A DNA stretch of 64,000 nt from JAMZMI01 sp049115715 (GCA_049115715.1 JAGDZQ010000003.1:248001-312000); one strand, 5' to 3'; counted from the stretch's first letter, positions 17,578-26,706 are shown. Numbers and translations are program-made. Notes: generated from the letters alone by a model not told the origin.

Positions 17578-18147
17578 ATGGCGAATATTATGCTAACCCC
17601 ATTTCAACATAAAAAGCAGACGCACTTTTTTAATCTTATCGATGTGGATTCAAATGGCTATTTAGAACCTAAAGATTGGATCAATATTGGTCAACGACTG
17701 GCAAAATTGAGAGGAACTGTGGATGGTTCTGCAGAGCAAAAAGAAATTCTCTCTGCAGCAGGCAAGCTTTGGGAAGATCTCAGTCAATATATAGAAGGTG
17801 AAAGTCCTAATCGAGCTAATTTGGAAGAATGGCTAAAGTTTGTTGATGAAAAGATAGCCAACGCAGAAGAAGCTTTTTATGATCAATATGTCAATGTAGT
17901 GGTAAAAGGTGTGTTCGCAATAATGGATGAAGACAAAGACGGAGTTATTGAAAATAGAGAATATAGTGAGTTCATGCATAGCTTCGGAATGTCAGAAAGT
18001 GCCACTAAGGTTGCATTCTCTAAAATGGATCAAAATGGAGATGGTACGCTTGACGAATCTGAGTTGATCAAAAGTGTTGGGGAATTTTTCAGGAGCGATG
18101 ATTCTGTGAGTGCCGGTAATTGGTTGTTTGGGCCAATTATGCAATGA
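17578..18147 (+). CDS. EF-hand calcium-binding protein
   Basis: 189 residues without signal peptide, so cytoplasmic. Three canonical EF-hand loops are visible: DVDSNGYLEPKD (22-33), DEDKDGVIENRE (117-128) and DQNGDGTLDESE (151-162), with helices before and after each. A fourth, degenerate site may exist near residues 75-90. Size and layout resemble calerythrin / sarcoplasmic calcium-binding proteins. A calcium buffer or sensor role is inferred. Its stop overlaps the ATG of the next gene (ATGA), so it is coupled to a membrane protein of the glycosyltransferase-39 type. Confidence 0.85.
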   Translation: MANIMLTPFQHKKQTHFFNLIDVDSNGYLEPKDWINIGQRLAKLRGTVDGSAEQKEILSAAGKLWEDLSQYIEGESPNRANLEEWLKFVDEKIANAEEAFYDQYVNVVVKGVFAIMDEDKDGVIENREYSEFMHSFGMSESATKVAFSKMDQNGDGTLDESELIKSVGEFFRSDDSVSAGNWLFGPIMQ

Positions 18148-19362
18148 AAGGAGGCATAAGTGATTTCTTTCAGGAGATTTTGAAAAGAACCTCTGGATCG
18201 AAAAGAACAAAACACATTCTCCTTATCTCATTCGTTTATTGGATTGTTAATGCATTTCTTTTCCATAAATATGGAATCAAGATTGTTACAGATTCTCAAA
18301 GATATCTAGAGTACGCAGAGAACCTTTCCAACGGGTTCTACTTTGACTCTCACAACTTGCTGGTACATAGGCTATGTTCTTTTCATTTACTTGATCCAAA
18401 TAATAAGTGAGCAAATTGAGGCCATCGCAATCGCTCAGTATCTATTGAGCTTTGCTGCAACGCTTGCTCTTTATGGAGCTTCGGTTCTTCTTTTTGAAAA
18501 TAGAAAAAGCGCATTGATAGCAAGCCTTTGTTACATCCTGTTTCTAGATCTTATGTCTTGGAATTCATACATTCTGTGCGAATCCTTCTATACAAGCATG
18601 CTCTGTTTTTCTTTTTTAGGACTTGTAAAGTTTCATCTTAATAAGAGAAGCTTTTCGAATGCACTACTTCTGATTGTGACAATCCTAATTACTGTCATTT
18701 CGAAACCAACAGGAATAACACTTGTGGTAGCCATCGGGGCAGTATTTATTTACAAGGGGGCACTTTTAATCACATCAAGAGCTTTTAAAGTATTCATATC
18801 GATCTTGATGGTTTCGTGCACTTTGCTGTTGATCAATAAGATGTTGACTACTTACACGATCGTTGATAATGACTACAAAAAAGGGGAGATCATTTATGGA
18901 ATTACCAGCTTACCTGATAAGCTAGAGTATCAGTCTTTGAAAGTAACCCCTCCTGATGATCTTACACTTCCTCCCAAACAAGAAGCTCCACTTATTAGAA
19001 TTGCCAGCTTCATTATCCAAAACCCAGTTTATTGGCTTGAGATGTTATCCAAAAAAGTATTTTTCTTGCTTAGTCATATAAGGCCATATTGGTCTATTTG
19101 GCACAATCTCTATGTACTCGCTTTTTTGATTCCTACTTACATTTTTAGTTTAAAGTATCTCTTTAATAGGGAATTTTCTGTGAGCTTAAAAACTTTCATT
19201 TTTACATATCTGGCGATGCACATTTCCATTGTAGGCGTCACCACAGCAGAGTGGGACGGTCGGTTCATTCTTCCAATGCTACCTGTTTTATTTATGATCG
19301 TTTCACAAAGCTTTGTGATGAGTTGGGATAAGTGGGCGATGAATAGAAAACCTACTTCTTAA
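18144..19362 (+). pseudogene. Multi-span GT39-like membrane protein gene with a one-base frameshift
   Basis: The first frame starts at 18144 (MKGGISDFF) and reads through VTDSQRYLEYAENLSNGFYF, then ends early at 18410. The second frame continues from about 18358 (WYIGYVLFIYLIQ...) to 19362 with 8-9 membrane helices. The join lies at 18351-18360 (cacaacttgc): removing one T restores DSHN-CWYIGY, which fits the expected periplasmic-loop-to-helix pattern. The protein resembles dolichol-phosphate-mannose-dependent (GT-C, family 39-like) membrane glycosyltransferases. It may be a true frameshift or a sequencing error. The restored product would be about 405 residues. Confidence 0.65.
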
Positions 19363-19789
19363 TCTTGACCTTCTGCTTTAGGTACTTGATTACCTTATCG
19401 TATTCCGTATTTTCCTTATTAGAAAGCTTGAGAATTTTCTTCTTGATGTAGAGGATTTTGACTTCTCTGAAATCTCCATTTTTCGTTTTCACAACCTCTT
19501 CTCTCCAGCCCAAAACTTCCTTTACAGGGACTGAGAATCTTACACGAGTGATCAGGTAGAGTACTTCAATTTTATCTTTCCCAAGAAACACAGCTTTGAG
19601 ACTGCCTAGAAATTTGCTCATTACAATAAGCGCAATCACGAGTACAATGGGGGTTAAAATCAACTTGGCAATAAAATACTCAGGGTTTGAGATCAGACTA
19701 CCTAGCAGCATAAAGAACACCACAAACGTGAGTATCAAAAAGATACCAAGTGCGATTGACGTATTGGATTTAGGCTTAGAAACGATCAT
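19352..19789 (-). CDS. Small membrane protein, PH-like domain
   Basis: 145 residues with two membrane helices (about 13-33 and 40-62) followed by a beta-rich soluble part with basic tail ('KDKIEVLYLITRVRFSVPVKEVLGW', 'KILKLSNKENTEYDKVI'). The layout resembles short two-helix bacterial PH-like proteins, but this is weak. It converges on, and overlaps by 11 bases, the frameshifted gene. It follows purM after 11 bases and is probably in the same transcript. Confidence 0.65.
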   Translation of the reverse strand: MIVSKPKSNTSIALGIFLILTFVVFFMLLGSLISNPEYFIAKLILTPIVLVIALIVMSKFLGSLKAVFLGKDKIEVLYLITRVRFSVPVKEVLGWREEVVKTKNGDFREVKILYIKKKILKLSNKENTEYDKVIKYLKQKVKIKK

Positions 19790-19800
19790 TTGAGAAGTAA

Positions 19801-20970
19801 CTACCCTAAATAATTGAAGGAGCCCTTGTCAGAGATAATCTCAACCTCTTTCTTTTGAGCCGCCTCCACTCTTCCTACGATTTGAGCATCGATGTTGAAT
19901 GCCTCAGAAATGTCAATCACAGTCTGTGCGTACTCCTCAGGAAGGTAGATTTCGTACCGATGACCCATGTTAAATACCTGATACATCTCTTTCCAATCAG
20001 TGCCACTTTCTTCATGAATCAATCGAAAAAGAGGAGGGACTTCAAAGAGATTATCCTTGATGACTTTTAAGTTTTCAATGAAATGTAGAACCTTAGTCTG
20101 TGCACCACCACTACAATGCACCATTCCATGAATTTTGCCACTCAATTCTGTCAAAAGTTTCTTGACAACAGGTGCGTAGGTTCGAGTTGGAGATAGCACA
20201 AGCTTTCCAGCATCAAGAGCACTTCCTTCGACCATATCGGTCAATAATTTACTCCCTGAGAAAACAAGGTCTTTATTCACATCGGGATCATAGGCCTCTG
20301 GGTACTTGCCCTGATATACTTTATTAAAAACATCGTGACGAGCAGAGGTAAGTCCATTGCTACCCATGCCTCCATTATATGCCGTCTCATAAGTTGATTG
20401 ACCTGATGATGACAACCCAACAATTACATCTCCGGGTTTAATGCCATCATTACTTATCACATCCGATCTTTTCATTCTAGCCGTGACAGTGCTATCGACG
20501 ATTATGGTTCTTACCAAATCCCCAACATCTGCCGTTTCCCCCCCTGTTGAAATAATGTCAACTCCTTGGTCGCGTAGCATCTGCAAGACCTCCTCAGTGC
20601 CGTTGATGATAGCTGCAATTACTTCTCCAGGGATTAGATTTTTGTTTCTTCCTATTGTGGAGGAGAGGAGGATGTTTTCGGTGCAACCAATACAAAGAAG
20701 ATCATCCGTATTCATGATGACCGCATCTTGTGCGATTCCCTTCCAGACCGAGATATCTCCGGTTTCCTTCCAATACATGTAGGCCAGAGAGGATTTTGTT
20801 CCGGCACCATCTGCATGCATGATGTTGCAGTAGGCCTCATCCTTGGTCAGCAAATCAGGCACCACTTTGCAAAAAGCCTGCGGAAACAGCCCTTTGTCAA
20901 TATTTTTGATAGCTGCGTGTACTTCGTCTTTAGTAGCAGAAACCCCCCTTTGTGCGTATCGATCACTCAT
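19801..20970 (-). CDS. purM: Phosphoribosylformylglycinamidine cyclo-ligase
   Basis: 389 residues. The enzyme closes the imidazole ring to make AIR in purine synthesis. Family features: N-terminal RYAQRGVSATKDEVH, the glycine/alanine signature IMHADGAGTKSSLAYMYW, DAVIMNTDDLLCIGC and MGHRYEIYLPEE. The longer form (about 390 residues, with the phosphate loop near the N-terminus) is the version usual in Bacteroidota. The ATG at 20970 is preceded at 6 bases by a TAGATTTG box. Confidence 0.95.
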   Translation of the reverse strand: MSDRYAQRGVSATKDEVHAAIKNIDKGLFPQAFCKVVPDLLTKDEAYCNIMHADGAGTKSSLAYMYWKETGDISVWKGIAQDAVIMNTDDLLCIGCTENILLSSTIGRNKNLIPGEVIAAIINGTEEVLQMLRDQGVDIISTGGETADVGDLVRTIIVDSTVTARMKRSDVISNDGIKPGDVIVGLSSSGQSTYETAYNGGMGSNGLTSARHDVFNKVYQGKYPEAYDPDVNKDLVFSGSKLLTDMVEGSALDAGKLVLSPTRTYAPVVKKLLTELSGKIHGMVHCSGGAQTKVLHFIENLKVIKDNLFEVPPLFRLIHEESGTDWKEMYQVFNMGHRYEIYLPEEYAQTVIDISEAFNIDAQIVGRVEAAQKKEVEIISDKGSFNYLG

Positions 20971-20975
20971 GGGCG

Positions 20976-20983
20976 CAAATCTA
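20976..20983 (-). promoter_or_regulatory. Possible -7 box of purM
   Basis: TAGATTTG on the minus strand matches the Bacteroidota -7 consensus TAnnTTTG exactly. Nineteen bases upstream the -33 position reads CTG rather than TTG. If used, transcription would start at or next to the purM ATG (leaderless or nearly so). Confidence 0.35.
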
Positions 20984-21030
20984 AAGAAATGCGACTTTTG
21001 ATCAGAAAAAAAGAAAGGTGTTAATTCGAT

Positions 21031-23007
21031 TTACTCATCAAAGAACCGATCATACTCATCTTGTTCCTGATTTATTGGGACATAATCTTCATTTTCCGAA
21101 GGATCATATCTCAGTACTTTAAACTCAGTTCGTCTGTTTTTCTGATGATCTTCTTCCGTTACAGCATCTTTTACCAACAGCACTGACTTGCCATAACCTT
21201 TTGCTGTAATTCGTGCTGGAGCCACGCCATTTTGAATCATATATTGTACTGCTGATTTTGCCCTTCTTTTAGATAGATCCAAGTTATAGGCAGCATCAGC
21301 TCTGGCATCCGTATGCGAGCCTAGCTCTACATAGATTTCTGGATTATCGTTCATCACACCGATCAGACTGTCCAGTACAATCGCCGCATCAGGTCGGATA
21401 TTGGCTTTGTCAAGATCATAATAAATGTTGTTGAGCACGAGAGCCTTTTCGATCACGATTCGCTCCATCATTATCTTAGATTCAAATGTCACGTTCGTTA
21501 TAAAATCCTTTAAAGAGCTACGATCTACAGATTTTCCTATCGTGGAAAAATCCGTTCTTGAAGTGAAGTAATCCACTTTTTCACTCACAATATTGTAGTG
21601 CTCCTCTGTGTAAACCCTGAATTTAAACGAACCATCCTCACCTGTAAAAGCCTCTTCTACGATTTCTCCATCATCAGCGCGTAGCGTGACCTTCGTGTTA
21701 GGAAGAATTATTTCTTCACCTCCATCATCTGTTGTCATGGTCACACCCTCAAGAAAATAATTGACGATTTTCAAATCAGGATCATCATTTACGAAAGTAT
21801 AAATGTCGTCATCCCCTTTTCCCTTTGGTCTATTTGATGTGAAAAAACCTCTCGTAAGATTAAATTGATATAACCCAAAATCATCAGAATGAGAATTCAT
21901 CGGCTGACCTAGGTTTTCCACATGGACACTTCCTCTCTCTCTCGTTGCTACAAACAAATCAAGACCGCCAAAACCCGCATGCCCATCCGATGAGAAGTAC
22001 AATCGCCCATCCTCTGACACGAATGGAAACGCCTCATATCCAGGTGTGTTTATATGAGAACCCAAGTTTTTAATATCAACCCATCTACCTCGCCGGTTTA
22101 GTTTCGCAGAATATAGATCCGCACCGCCATAGCCACCTGCTCTGTTCGATGAAAAGTATAGTGTGCCGCCATCTGGGCTCAGAGAAGGAGTAGAATCCCA
22201 CGATTCGTGATCATTTAAACTTAGCGGTCGAGGTTCAGACCACTGTCCATTTCTAAATCGGGTAAAGTATAAGTTAACCTCAGTATTCCCCGTCGCTTTT
22301 CCGTTGTTCCCTTTTGCAAAAATGATTGAAGTCCCGTCCGCAGAAATAGCAACCGATCCCTCGTTTGTATCCTCATGATTGATAGAGGAAGGAAGTTTTT
22401 TTAAAGTATTTATATCCACGTTTGCACCCTTTGTAGCAACAGAATAGATATGTGTGAAAGGCGTACCCGTCGCAATGTATATTCTATCCCCATCTCGATT
22501 AGAAGTGAAATACAGCAGACCATCTTTGTACACGGGCGAGTACTCAGCTCTGGGCGTATTAAGCGCTTCCAGATTTTTTATTCGATAGTAGTTTTTCTTA
22601 TCATCGATGATTTCAAGATGCCCCAAGTTTTCAAGCTCAAATTGAGCCAATTCCTTGAAACGCCTATCGCCTGACGGTTTAGCTATGTAGTCATTTAGTA
22701 GCGTTTCCGCTTCATCATATTGTTCATTCGCCTTAAGCGATCTGGCATAATAATAATAAAGAGAAGGCTCTGAAGAGTTATTTTTCTCAGCCGCCGCATA
22801 ATATCGAGCCGCCTCCTTTAGCCTATTTGATTTCCGGTACGCCTCCGCAATTTGAAAGTTTCTTTCAGGGTCGTTTTCATCCATTCCCTTTTTATACAGG
22901 GCTATGGCACGATCAAATTCCCCCTTGTCAAAACTAGTTTGTGCCACTTTCTGAGAACACGCCTGTATCAGTAGAAGGGAAATGATTAAAAGAGAGAGCT
23001 GCTTCAT
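21031..23007 (-). CDS. PorE-like lipoprotein: TPR, PD40 propeller, carboxypeptidase-regulatory and OmpA domains
   Basis: About 658 residues. A lipoprotein signal ends at LLIQAC, so it is lipid-anchored. Order: TPR region (25-110), WD40/PD40 propeller blades (about 150-400, e.g. 'DSTPSLSPDGGTLYFSSNRAG', 'EAFPFVSEDGRLYFSSDGHAG'), a carboxypeptidase-regulatory-like fold (420-510), and an OmpA peptidoglycan-binding domain with 'SHTDARADAAYNLDLSKRRA' (conserved Asp and Arg). The same four-part order is known from PorE of type IX secretion, where it anchors the machine to peptidoglycan. Several Bacteroidota paralogs share this layout, so a T9SS role is possible, not shown. Start taken at the second Met, just before the signal peptide. 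Confidence 0.85.
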   Translation of the reverse strand: MKQLSLLIISLLLIQACSQKVAQTSFDKGEFDRAIALYKKGMDENDPERNFQIAEAYRKSNRLKEAARYYAAAEKNNSSEPSLYYYYARSLKANEQYDEAETLLNDYIAKPSGDRRFKELAQFELENLGHLEIIDDKKNYYRIKNLEALNTPRAEYSPVYKDGLLYFTSNRDGDRIYIATGTPFTHIYSVATKGANVDINTLKKLPSSINHEDTNEGSVAISADGTSIIFAKGNNGKATGNTEVNLYFTRFRNGQWSEPRPLSLNDHESWDSTPSLSPDGGTLYFSSNRAGGYGGADLYSAKLNRRGRWVDIKNLGSHINTPGYEAFPFVSEDGRLYFSSDGHAGFGGLDLFVATRERGSVHVENLGQPMNSHSDDFGLYQFNLTRGFFTSNRPKGKGDDDIYTFVNDDPDLKIVNYFLEGVTMTTDDGGEEIILPNTKVTLRADDGEIVEEAFTGEDGSFKFRVYTEEHYNIVSEKVDYFTSRTDFSTIGKSVDRSSLKDFITNVTFESKIMMERIVIEKALVLNNIYYDLDKANIRPDAAIVLDSLIGVMNDNPEIYVELGSHTDARADAAYNLDLSKRRAKSAVQYMIQNGVAPARITAKGYGKSVLLVKDAVTEEDHQKNRRTEFKVLRYDPSENEDYVPINQEQDEYDRFFDE

Positions 23008-23105
23008 AGACAAATCAATGTGATTTAATAGAAACCGAATTTAAACATATTTGATTGCAGATTAGTAAAGTTTTCTAACCCACGAGGAACGTCACCGAAA
23101 TATTT

Positions 23106-23186
23106 GGGCGCTTTAGCCGGCTCTCCGCTATATCTTTTTCCTAAAAAAGGAAAAAGGATACCGCATCGATCCGGAGCGCATCGCCC
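23106..23186 (-). ncRNA. GC-rich structured element in an AT-rich gap
   Basis: On the minus strand GGGCG...CGCCC closes an 81-base structure with a second pairing GCTCC/GGAGAGC and an inner hairpin CTTTTTCC-loop-GGAAAAAG (23134-23141 with 23149-23156). The flanks are AT-rich. The reading frame across it (23025-23228) has no start context or family, so it is probably not a protein. It could be a small RNA, a leader, or one copy of a dispersed palindromic element. Confidence 0.4.
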
Positions 23187-23261
23187 GAACTGAATTTGTC
23201 GATCACCAACATCCATCAGAGCTTGCAAGAGTTAAATGTCTTTGACTTTTTTCCAGAATTC

Positions 23262-23750
23262 TTAATTAAAAAAACGCCCCATCCAACTCAATCTTGCCTC
23301 CTGTCTCCAAGAAGATTTCCACTCTCCTACATTTTGAACGGCATTGTTAAATACTGTAGCCGTGGGAGAGATGTTTCCAGTAGAAATTTGTTGCTTAATC
23401 GCATTGAAAGGATGGATTTCGATTTTATCGTCATCCAATACCGCGACTTTCGTTCGATCCAATAAACTCAGACCAAATTTTTGCTCGATCGACCGAACAA
23501 AATTCACCGAAGAATCAATACTGCAGCCACTAGCGGCATGAAAGGATTCATCCACCGCAATGACAATAAATTGATCATACTCGATCATATGTGAAGCTTT
23601 CAACTCAGCACCGTGAGCAGCCCACTGACTTAGAAAATTCTGAGTGAGTATATCTATTTGTAACTTTTCCTCCTGAAGGAAAGGACGATCCGCCTGATAA
23701 ACCCATAACCTTGATGTGGCGGGCATGTGCTCTATTGCAAGTGTATTCAT
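23262..23750 (-). CDS. Conserved Bacteroidota protein (often labelled 'ABC transporter ATPase', without ATPase motifs)
   Basis: 162 residues, soluble. Notable segments: 'RLWVYQADRPFLQEE' near the N-terminus and 'VDESFHAASGCSIDSSVNFVR' in the middle. There is no Walker A or B motif, so the common database label is not supported by the sequence. It usually follows Fe-S oxidoreductase genes in this phylum, as here (166 bases downstream of the CCG protein gene). Function unknown. Confidence 0.75.
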   Translation of the reverse strand: MNTLAIEHMPATSRLWVYQADRPFLQEEKLQIDILTQNFLSQWAAHGAELKASHMIEYDQFIVIAVDESFHAASGCSIDSSVNFVRSIEQKFGLSLLDRTKVAVLDDDKIEIHPFNAIKQQISTGNISPTATVFNNAVQNVGEWKSSWRQEARLSWMGRFFN

Positions 23751-23822
23751 GTATCAAAAGTAAAAGAAAGAATTGTTCCCATTGACCCTACTTTGTCAAG
23801 TTTGCACATCCTATCATAAAAA

Positions 23823-23844
23823 TGTCAGATTGAGCTTGTCGAAA
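23823..23844. repeat. Single copy of a common dispersed motif
   Basis: GTCAGATTGAGCTTGTCGAA resembles a short palindromic motif (CAGGTTGAGCTTGTCGAA and variants) that recurs in many Bacteroidota intergenic regions. Only one clear copy is in this window; a partial CCTGTCGAAGGAGAC lies at 35139. Confidence 0.3.
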
Positions 23845-23915
23845 TTTTTTGAGTGTATGCTTCTCAAGGGCTTCAGTGCAAGATTTTTTCTAAATTAACA
23901 AAGCGGCAGTATTTA

Positions 23916-24728
23916 TCAATCTAAACCTTCAGCTTCAGCAATGAGTTCCGCAAGATCCTGAACTTTTACATCCTCCTCTTTTTCCTTATTCTTAACCCCA
24001 TCGCTCATCATGGTCATGCAAAAAGGACAACCCACAGCAATAGTGCCTGCCCCCGTTTCCAAAGCCTCCTCCGTTCGTTCGATATTTATTTCTTTGTTCC
24101 CAACCTCTGCATCCTTAAACATCTGAGCCCCTCCAGCACCACAGCACAGCCCTTTGGTTTTGCATCGCTTCATCTCAACTAGTTCTGCATCGAGCGCTTC
24201 CAGTACCTTTCTGGGAGCCTCGTATACTCCGTTGGATCTACCCAGATAGCACGAGTCATGAAAAGTGATTTTTCTGCCTTCGAAAGAACCCCCACCCTTT
24301 AGTCCGACTTTGCCATCATCGATTAAGGATTGAAGAAACTGAGAATGATGAATCACTTCATATTTTCCTCCAAGCTCAGGATATTCATTTTTTAAAGTAT
24401 TGAAGCAGTGAGGACAAGCCGTCACGATTTTTTGAATGCCATATCCATTCAAAACCTGAATGTTGGCCATCGCCTGCATCTGAAACAAAAACTCATTTCC
24501 AGCACGCCGGGCAGGATCTCCAGTACAAGTTTCATCTGGCCCCAATACCGCGAATTTTATCCCAACATGATTTAAGATTTTCACAAAGGCCTTAGTCACA
24601 TTCTTGTAGCGATCGTCGTATGATCCTGCACAACCGACCCAAAACAGAATCTCTGGAGAATCTCCTTTTGCTAATAAATCCGCGACGGTAGGTATTTCAA
24701 TTGATTTATCCATTTGTTCGTTATTCAT
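23916..24728 (-). CDS. (Fe-S)-binding protein with two CCG domains
   Basis: 270 residues from the ATG at 24728, which overlaps the stop of the DUF1287 gene by 8 bases. Two cysteine-rich CCG domains are visible: 'GCAGSYDD' with 'CPHCFNTLKNEYP', and 'DSCYLGR' with 'KGLCCGAGGAQMF' and 'GCPFCMTMM'. These bind a noncubane or [4Fe-4S] cluster in heterodisulfide-reductase HdrB, GlpC and LutA relatives. With the membrane Fe-S protein encoded upstream it likely forms an electron-transfer complex at the inner membrane; the electron donor and acceptor are not clear. Confidence 0.85.
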   Translation of the reverse strand: MNNEQMDKSIEIPTVADLLAKGDSPEILFWVGCAGSYDDRYKNVTKAFVKILNHVGIKFAVLGPDETCTGDPARRAGNEFLFQMQAMANIQVLNGYGIQKIVTACPHCFNTLKNEYPELGGKYEVIHHSQFLQSLIDDGKVGLKGGGSFEGRKITFHDSCYLGRSNGVYEAPRKVLEALDAELVEMKRCKTKGLCCGAGGAQMFKDAEVGNKEINIERTEEALETGAGTIAVGCPFCMTMMSDGVKNKEKEEDVKVQDLAELIAEAEGLD

Positions 24729-25320
24729 CCTCGAAAGAGTAGTGTCCAATAATTTTATATGAAAACAAGCAGTCTGATAGCTCCTGTCCATTTCCAATGT
24801 TATGCGCTATCAAGTTGCGCTCCCCATCTTCTGATTTCTCATCAACCACAATACCTATATGCGTAATAGCTCCTCCAAGATTCCAGCAGACAATATCACC
24901 GGGTTTGTAGTCGGATGCATCTTTGGTTTTGGGGAGCACTTTTCCTTTTCGCTCAAAAAACTTCATGAGATTAGGTACCCTTCTGTGATCGATATTTTTG
25001 TCCGTACTTCGCAGTTCCCAAATATTGGGATATTGATCAAAGTTCTCTTTCATGTCTAGATGCACCTCTTTTTGCAAGTCGATTCCCAGCTCTCGATAAG
25101 CTCTGATCACAACATCCGTACACACACCCTTTCCTTTTGGGACATCTCCTCCCGGATAGTCTATGGAAAAGTAACTTGGATCATATACTACATCGTCCTC
25201 CGTGAGTTCGATAGCAGCATTGGAGAGTTTTTTTGCAAAATCACTCTGACTCCAAACAAGGATAGGGCTGAAAAAACTAAGAATGAGTATTAATCGAAGC
25301 AGCTTCATTGGAGGTCTCAT
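24721..25320 (-). CDS. DUF1287 secreted cysteine-peptidase-like protein
   Basis: 199 residues. A signal peptide (to ...LVWSQS) exports it. The DUF1287 domain belongs to the NlpC/P60-like fold: catalytic-type Cys in 'GKGVCTDVVIRAYR' and His in 'GAITHIGIVVDE' are present. The likely role is periplasmic peptidoglycan or peptide hydrolysis (inference). It is wedged between two Fe-S oxidoreductase genes with a 4-base (ATGA) overlap upstream and 8-base overlap downstream, so it is co-translated with them although no functional link is obvious. A start at M5 (25308) is also possible. Confidence 0.82.
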   Translation of the reverse strand: MRPPMKLLRLILILSFFSPILVWSQSDFAKKLSNAAIELTEDDVVYDPSYFSIDYPGGDVPKGKGVCTDVVIRAYRELGIDLQKEVHLDMKENFDQYPNIWELRSTDKNIDHRRVPNLMKFFERKGKVLPKTKDASDYKPGDIVCWNLGGAITHIGIVVDEKSEDGERNLIAHNIGNGQELSDCLFSYKIIGHYSFEDE

Positions 25321-26633
25321 GATTTATTTTTCAATTCTTCTGCCCAATTAAATCGATCGGAAGGAGCGAATTTCCAAGGAGCAAAATTGGTTTCCACATT
25401 TGAAAACATGGCATTCCATGAAGCTGGGGATGAAGATTCCTCCATGGCAGAATACCTTCTCAGTTGCAAAATGATCTCAAGCGGATTGATATTGATGGGG
25501 CAAGCTTCCACACACGCATTGCAACTTGTGCAGGCATTGACCTCTTCCTTGGAGATGTAATCTCCAAAAAGTGACTTACCGTCCTCAAGCCCTTTTTTAC
25601 TGATGCCAACCTCCTCAGCTCGATCTCTAGTATCCATCATTATTTTCCTAGGCGAAAGTGCTTTTCCGGTCAAGTTAGCCGGACACTCCGAAGTGCAACG
25701 TCCGCACTCGGTGCAGGAATATGCATCCATCAAGTTTTTCCACGTAAGGTCATTTACATCTTTAGCCCCAAATTTCATTCCTTCTGCTGGAGGAGCCGCT
25801 TCTCCTTCCACCGGTACTCCAAGCATCATTTTCACCTCATTGGTGATTTCGGGCATGTTATTCATTTTGCCCTTAGCTTCTAACCTGCTGAAATACGTAT
25901 TAGGAAATGCAAGAAAGATGTGGAGATGTTTGGAGTAAGTCACATAAAGAGCAAAACCAAAGATGCCCACGATATGAACCCACCAGGCCACTCTTTCAAG
26001 TATCAATAGACTGTCCGTAGAAAACGAATTCAACCATGTGAGGGCCAATGAACTCACTACGAAAGAACCTGTGGGCGTGTAGCCAGCAACTCCACTGTTT
26101 TGCAAAAGCGTGTCAGCTCCATTCATAGTGAGAATCGCAATCATTAAAAGGATTTCAATCACAAGGATCAAATTTCCATCCATTGTTGGCCAGCCTTTCA
26201 TTTCAACTTTCTGGAATCGACCGACTTTTAAAATATTTCTTCTAATCAAAAAGACCAGACAAGCGAAAATTACCAGAGCTGCCAATACTTCGAAAAATGA
26301 GATTAAGAAAGTGTAAAAAGAACCTAACAAGGGAGCGAGGAAGCGATGCGTTCCAGCCACGCCATCAATTATTATTTCTACGACTTCTATATTGATAAGG
26401 ATAAAACCCAAGTACACCATCAAGTGAAGAAGAGCTGGTATCGGCCGTTTAAACATCTTTTTTTGACCAAGCGCAACGAGTAGCATGGTCTTGAGTCTCT
26501 CTGGTTTCTTATCGTTTATTTCAAGAGGTTTTCCCAGTTTTATATTACTTCGAATCTGCCGAATTCTTTTGGCAATAAGGTAGCTGAAGACTACAAGAGC
26601 AACGATGAAAACAAGTTGGGGTATTAGGTGCAT
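25317..26633 (-). CDS. Membrane (Fe-S) oxidoreductase subunit with two [4Fe-4S] motifs
   Basis: 438 residues. Five or six membrane helices in the first 250 residues resemble NarI/HmcE-type quinone-binding subunits. They are followed by two ferredoxin motifs, CTECGRCTSECP (about 300) and CTSCNACVEACP (about 365), with cysteine spacing for two [4Fe-4S] clusters. The C-terminus is soluble. With the CCG protein it resembles a split heterodisulfide-reductase-like (HdrDE/DsrMK-type) complex common in Bacteroidota. First gene of the operon; its upstream region faces the tRNA-Phe promoter. Confidence 0.85.
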   Translation of the reverse strand: MHLIPQLVFIVALVVFSYLIAKRIRQIRSNIKLGKPLEINDKKPERLKTMLLVALGQKKMFKRPIPALLHLMVYLGFILINIEVVEIIIDGVAGTHRFLAPLLGSFYTFLISFFEVLAALVIFACLVFLIRRNILKVGRFQKVEMKGWPTMDGNLILVIEILLMIAILTMNGADTLLQNSGVAGYTPTGSFVVSSLALTWLNSFSTDSLLILERVAWWVHIVGIFGFALYVTYSKHLHIFLAFPNTYFSRLEAKGKMNNMPEITNEVKMMLGVPVEGEAAPPAEGMKFGAKDVNDLTWKNLMDAYSCTECGRCTSECPANLTGKALSPRKIMMDTRDRAEEVGISKKGLEDGKSLFGDYISKEEVNACTSCNACVEACPININPLEIILQLRRYSAMEESSSPASWNAMFSNVETNFAPWKFAPSDRFNWAEELKNKS

Positions 26634-26676
26634 TTTGTATTGTTTTTTCCGTTTGATATTTTATTCATAAATATTT

Positions 26677-26706
26677 TTGTGACTCTGGCATAATTTTCTA
26701 CTTTTG
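26677..26706 (+). promoter_or_regulatory. Promoter of tRNA-Phe
   Basis: TTG at 26677-26679, exactly 19 bases, then TACTTTTG at 26699-26706. This is a full match to the Bacteroidota TTG-N19-TAnnTTTG promoter. The predicted start falls about 8 bases before the tRNA. Confidence 0.8.

Noticed and set aside
23025..23228. 67-codon minus-strand frame between the PorE-like gene and the 162-aa gene
   Set aside because: Composition is dictated by a GC-rich folded element; no start context and no protein family.
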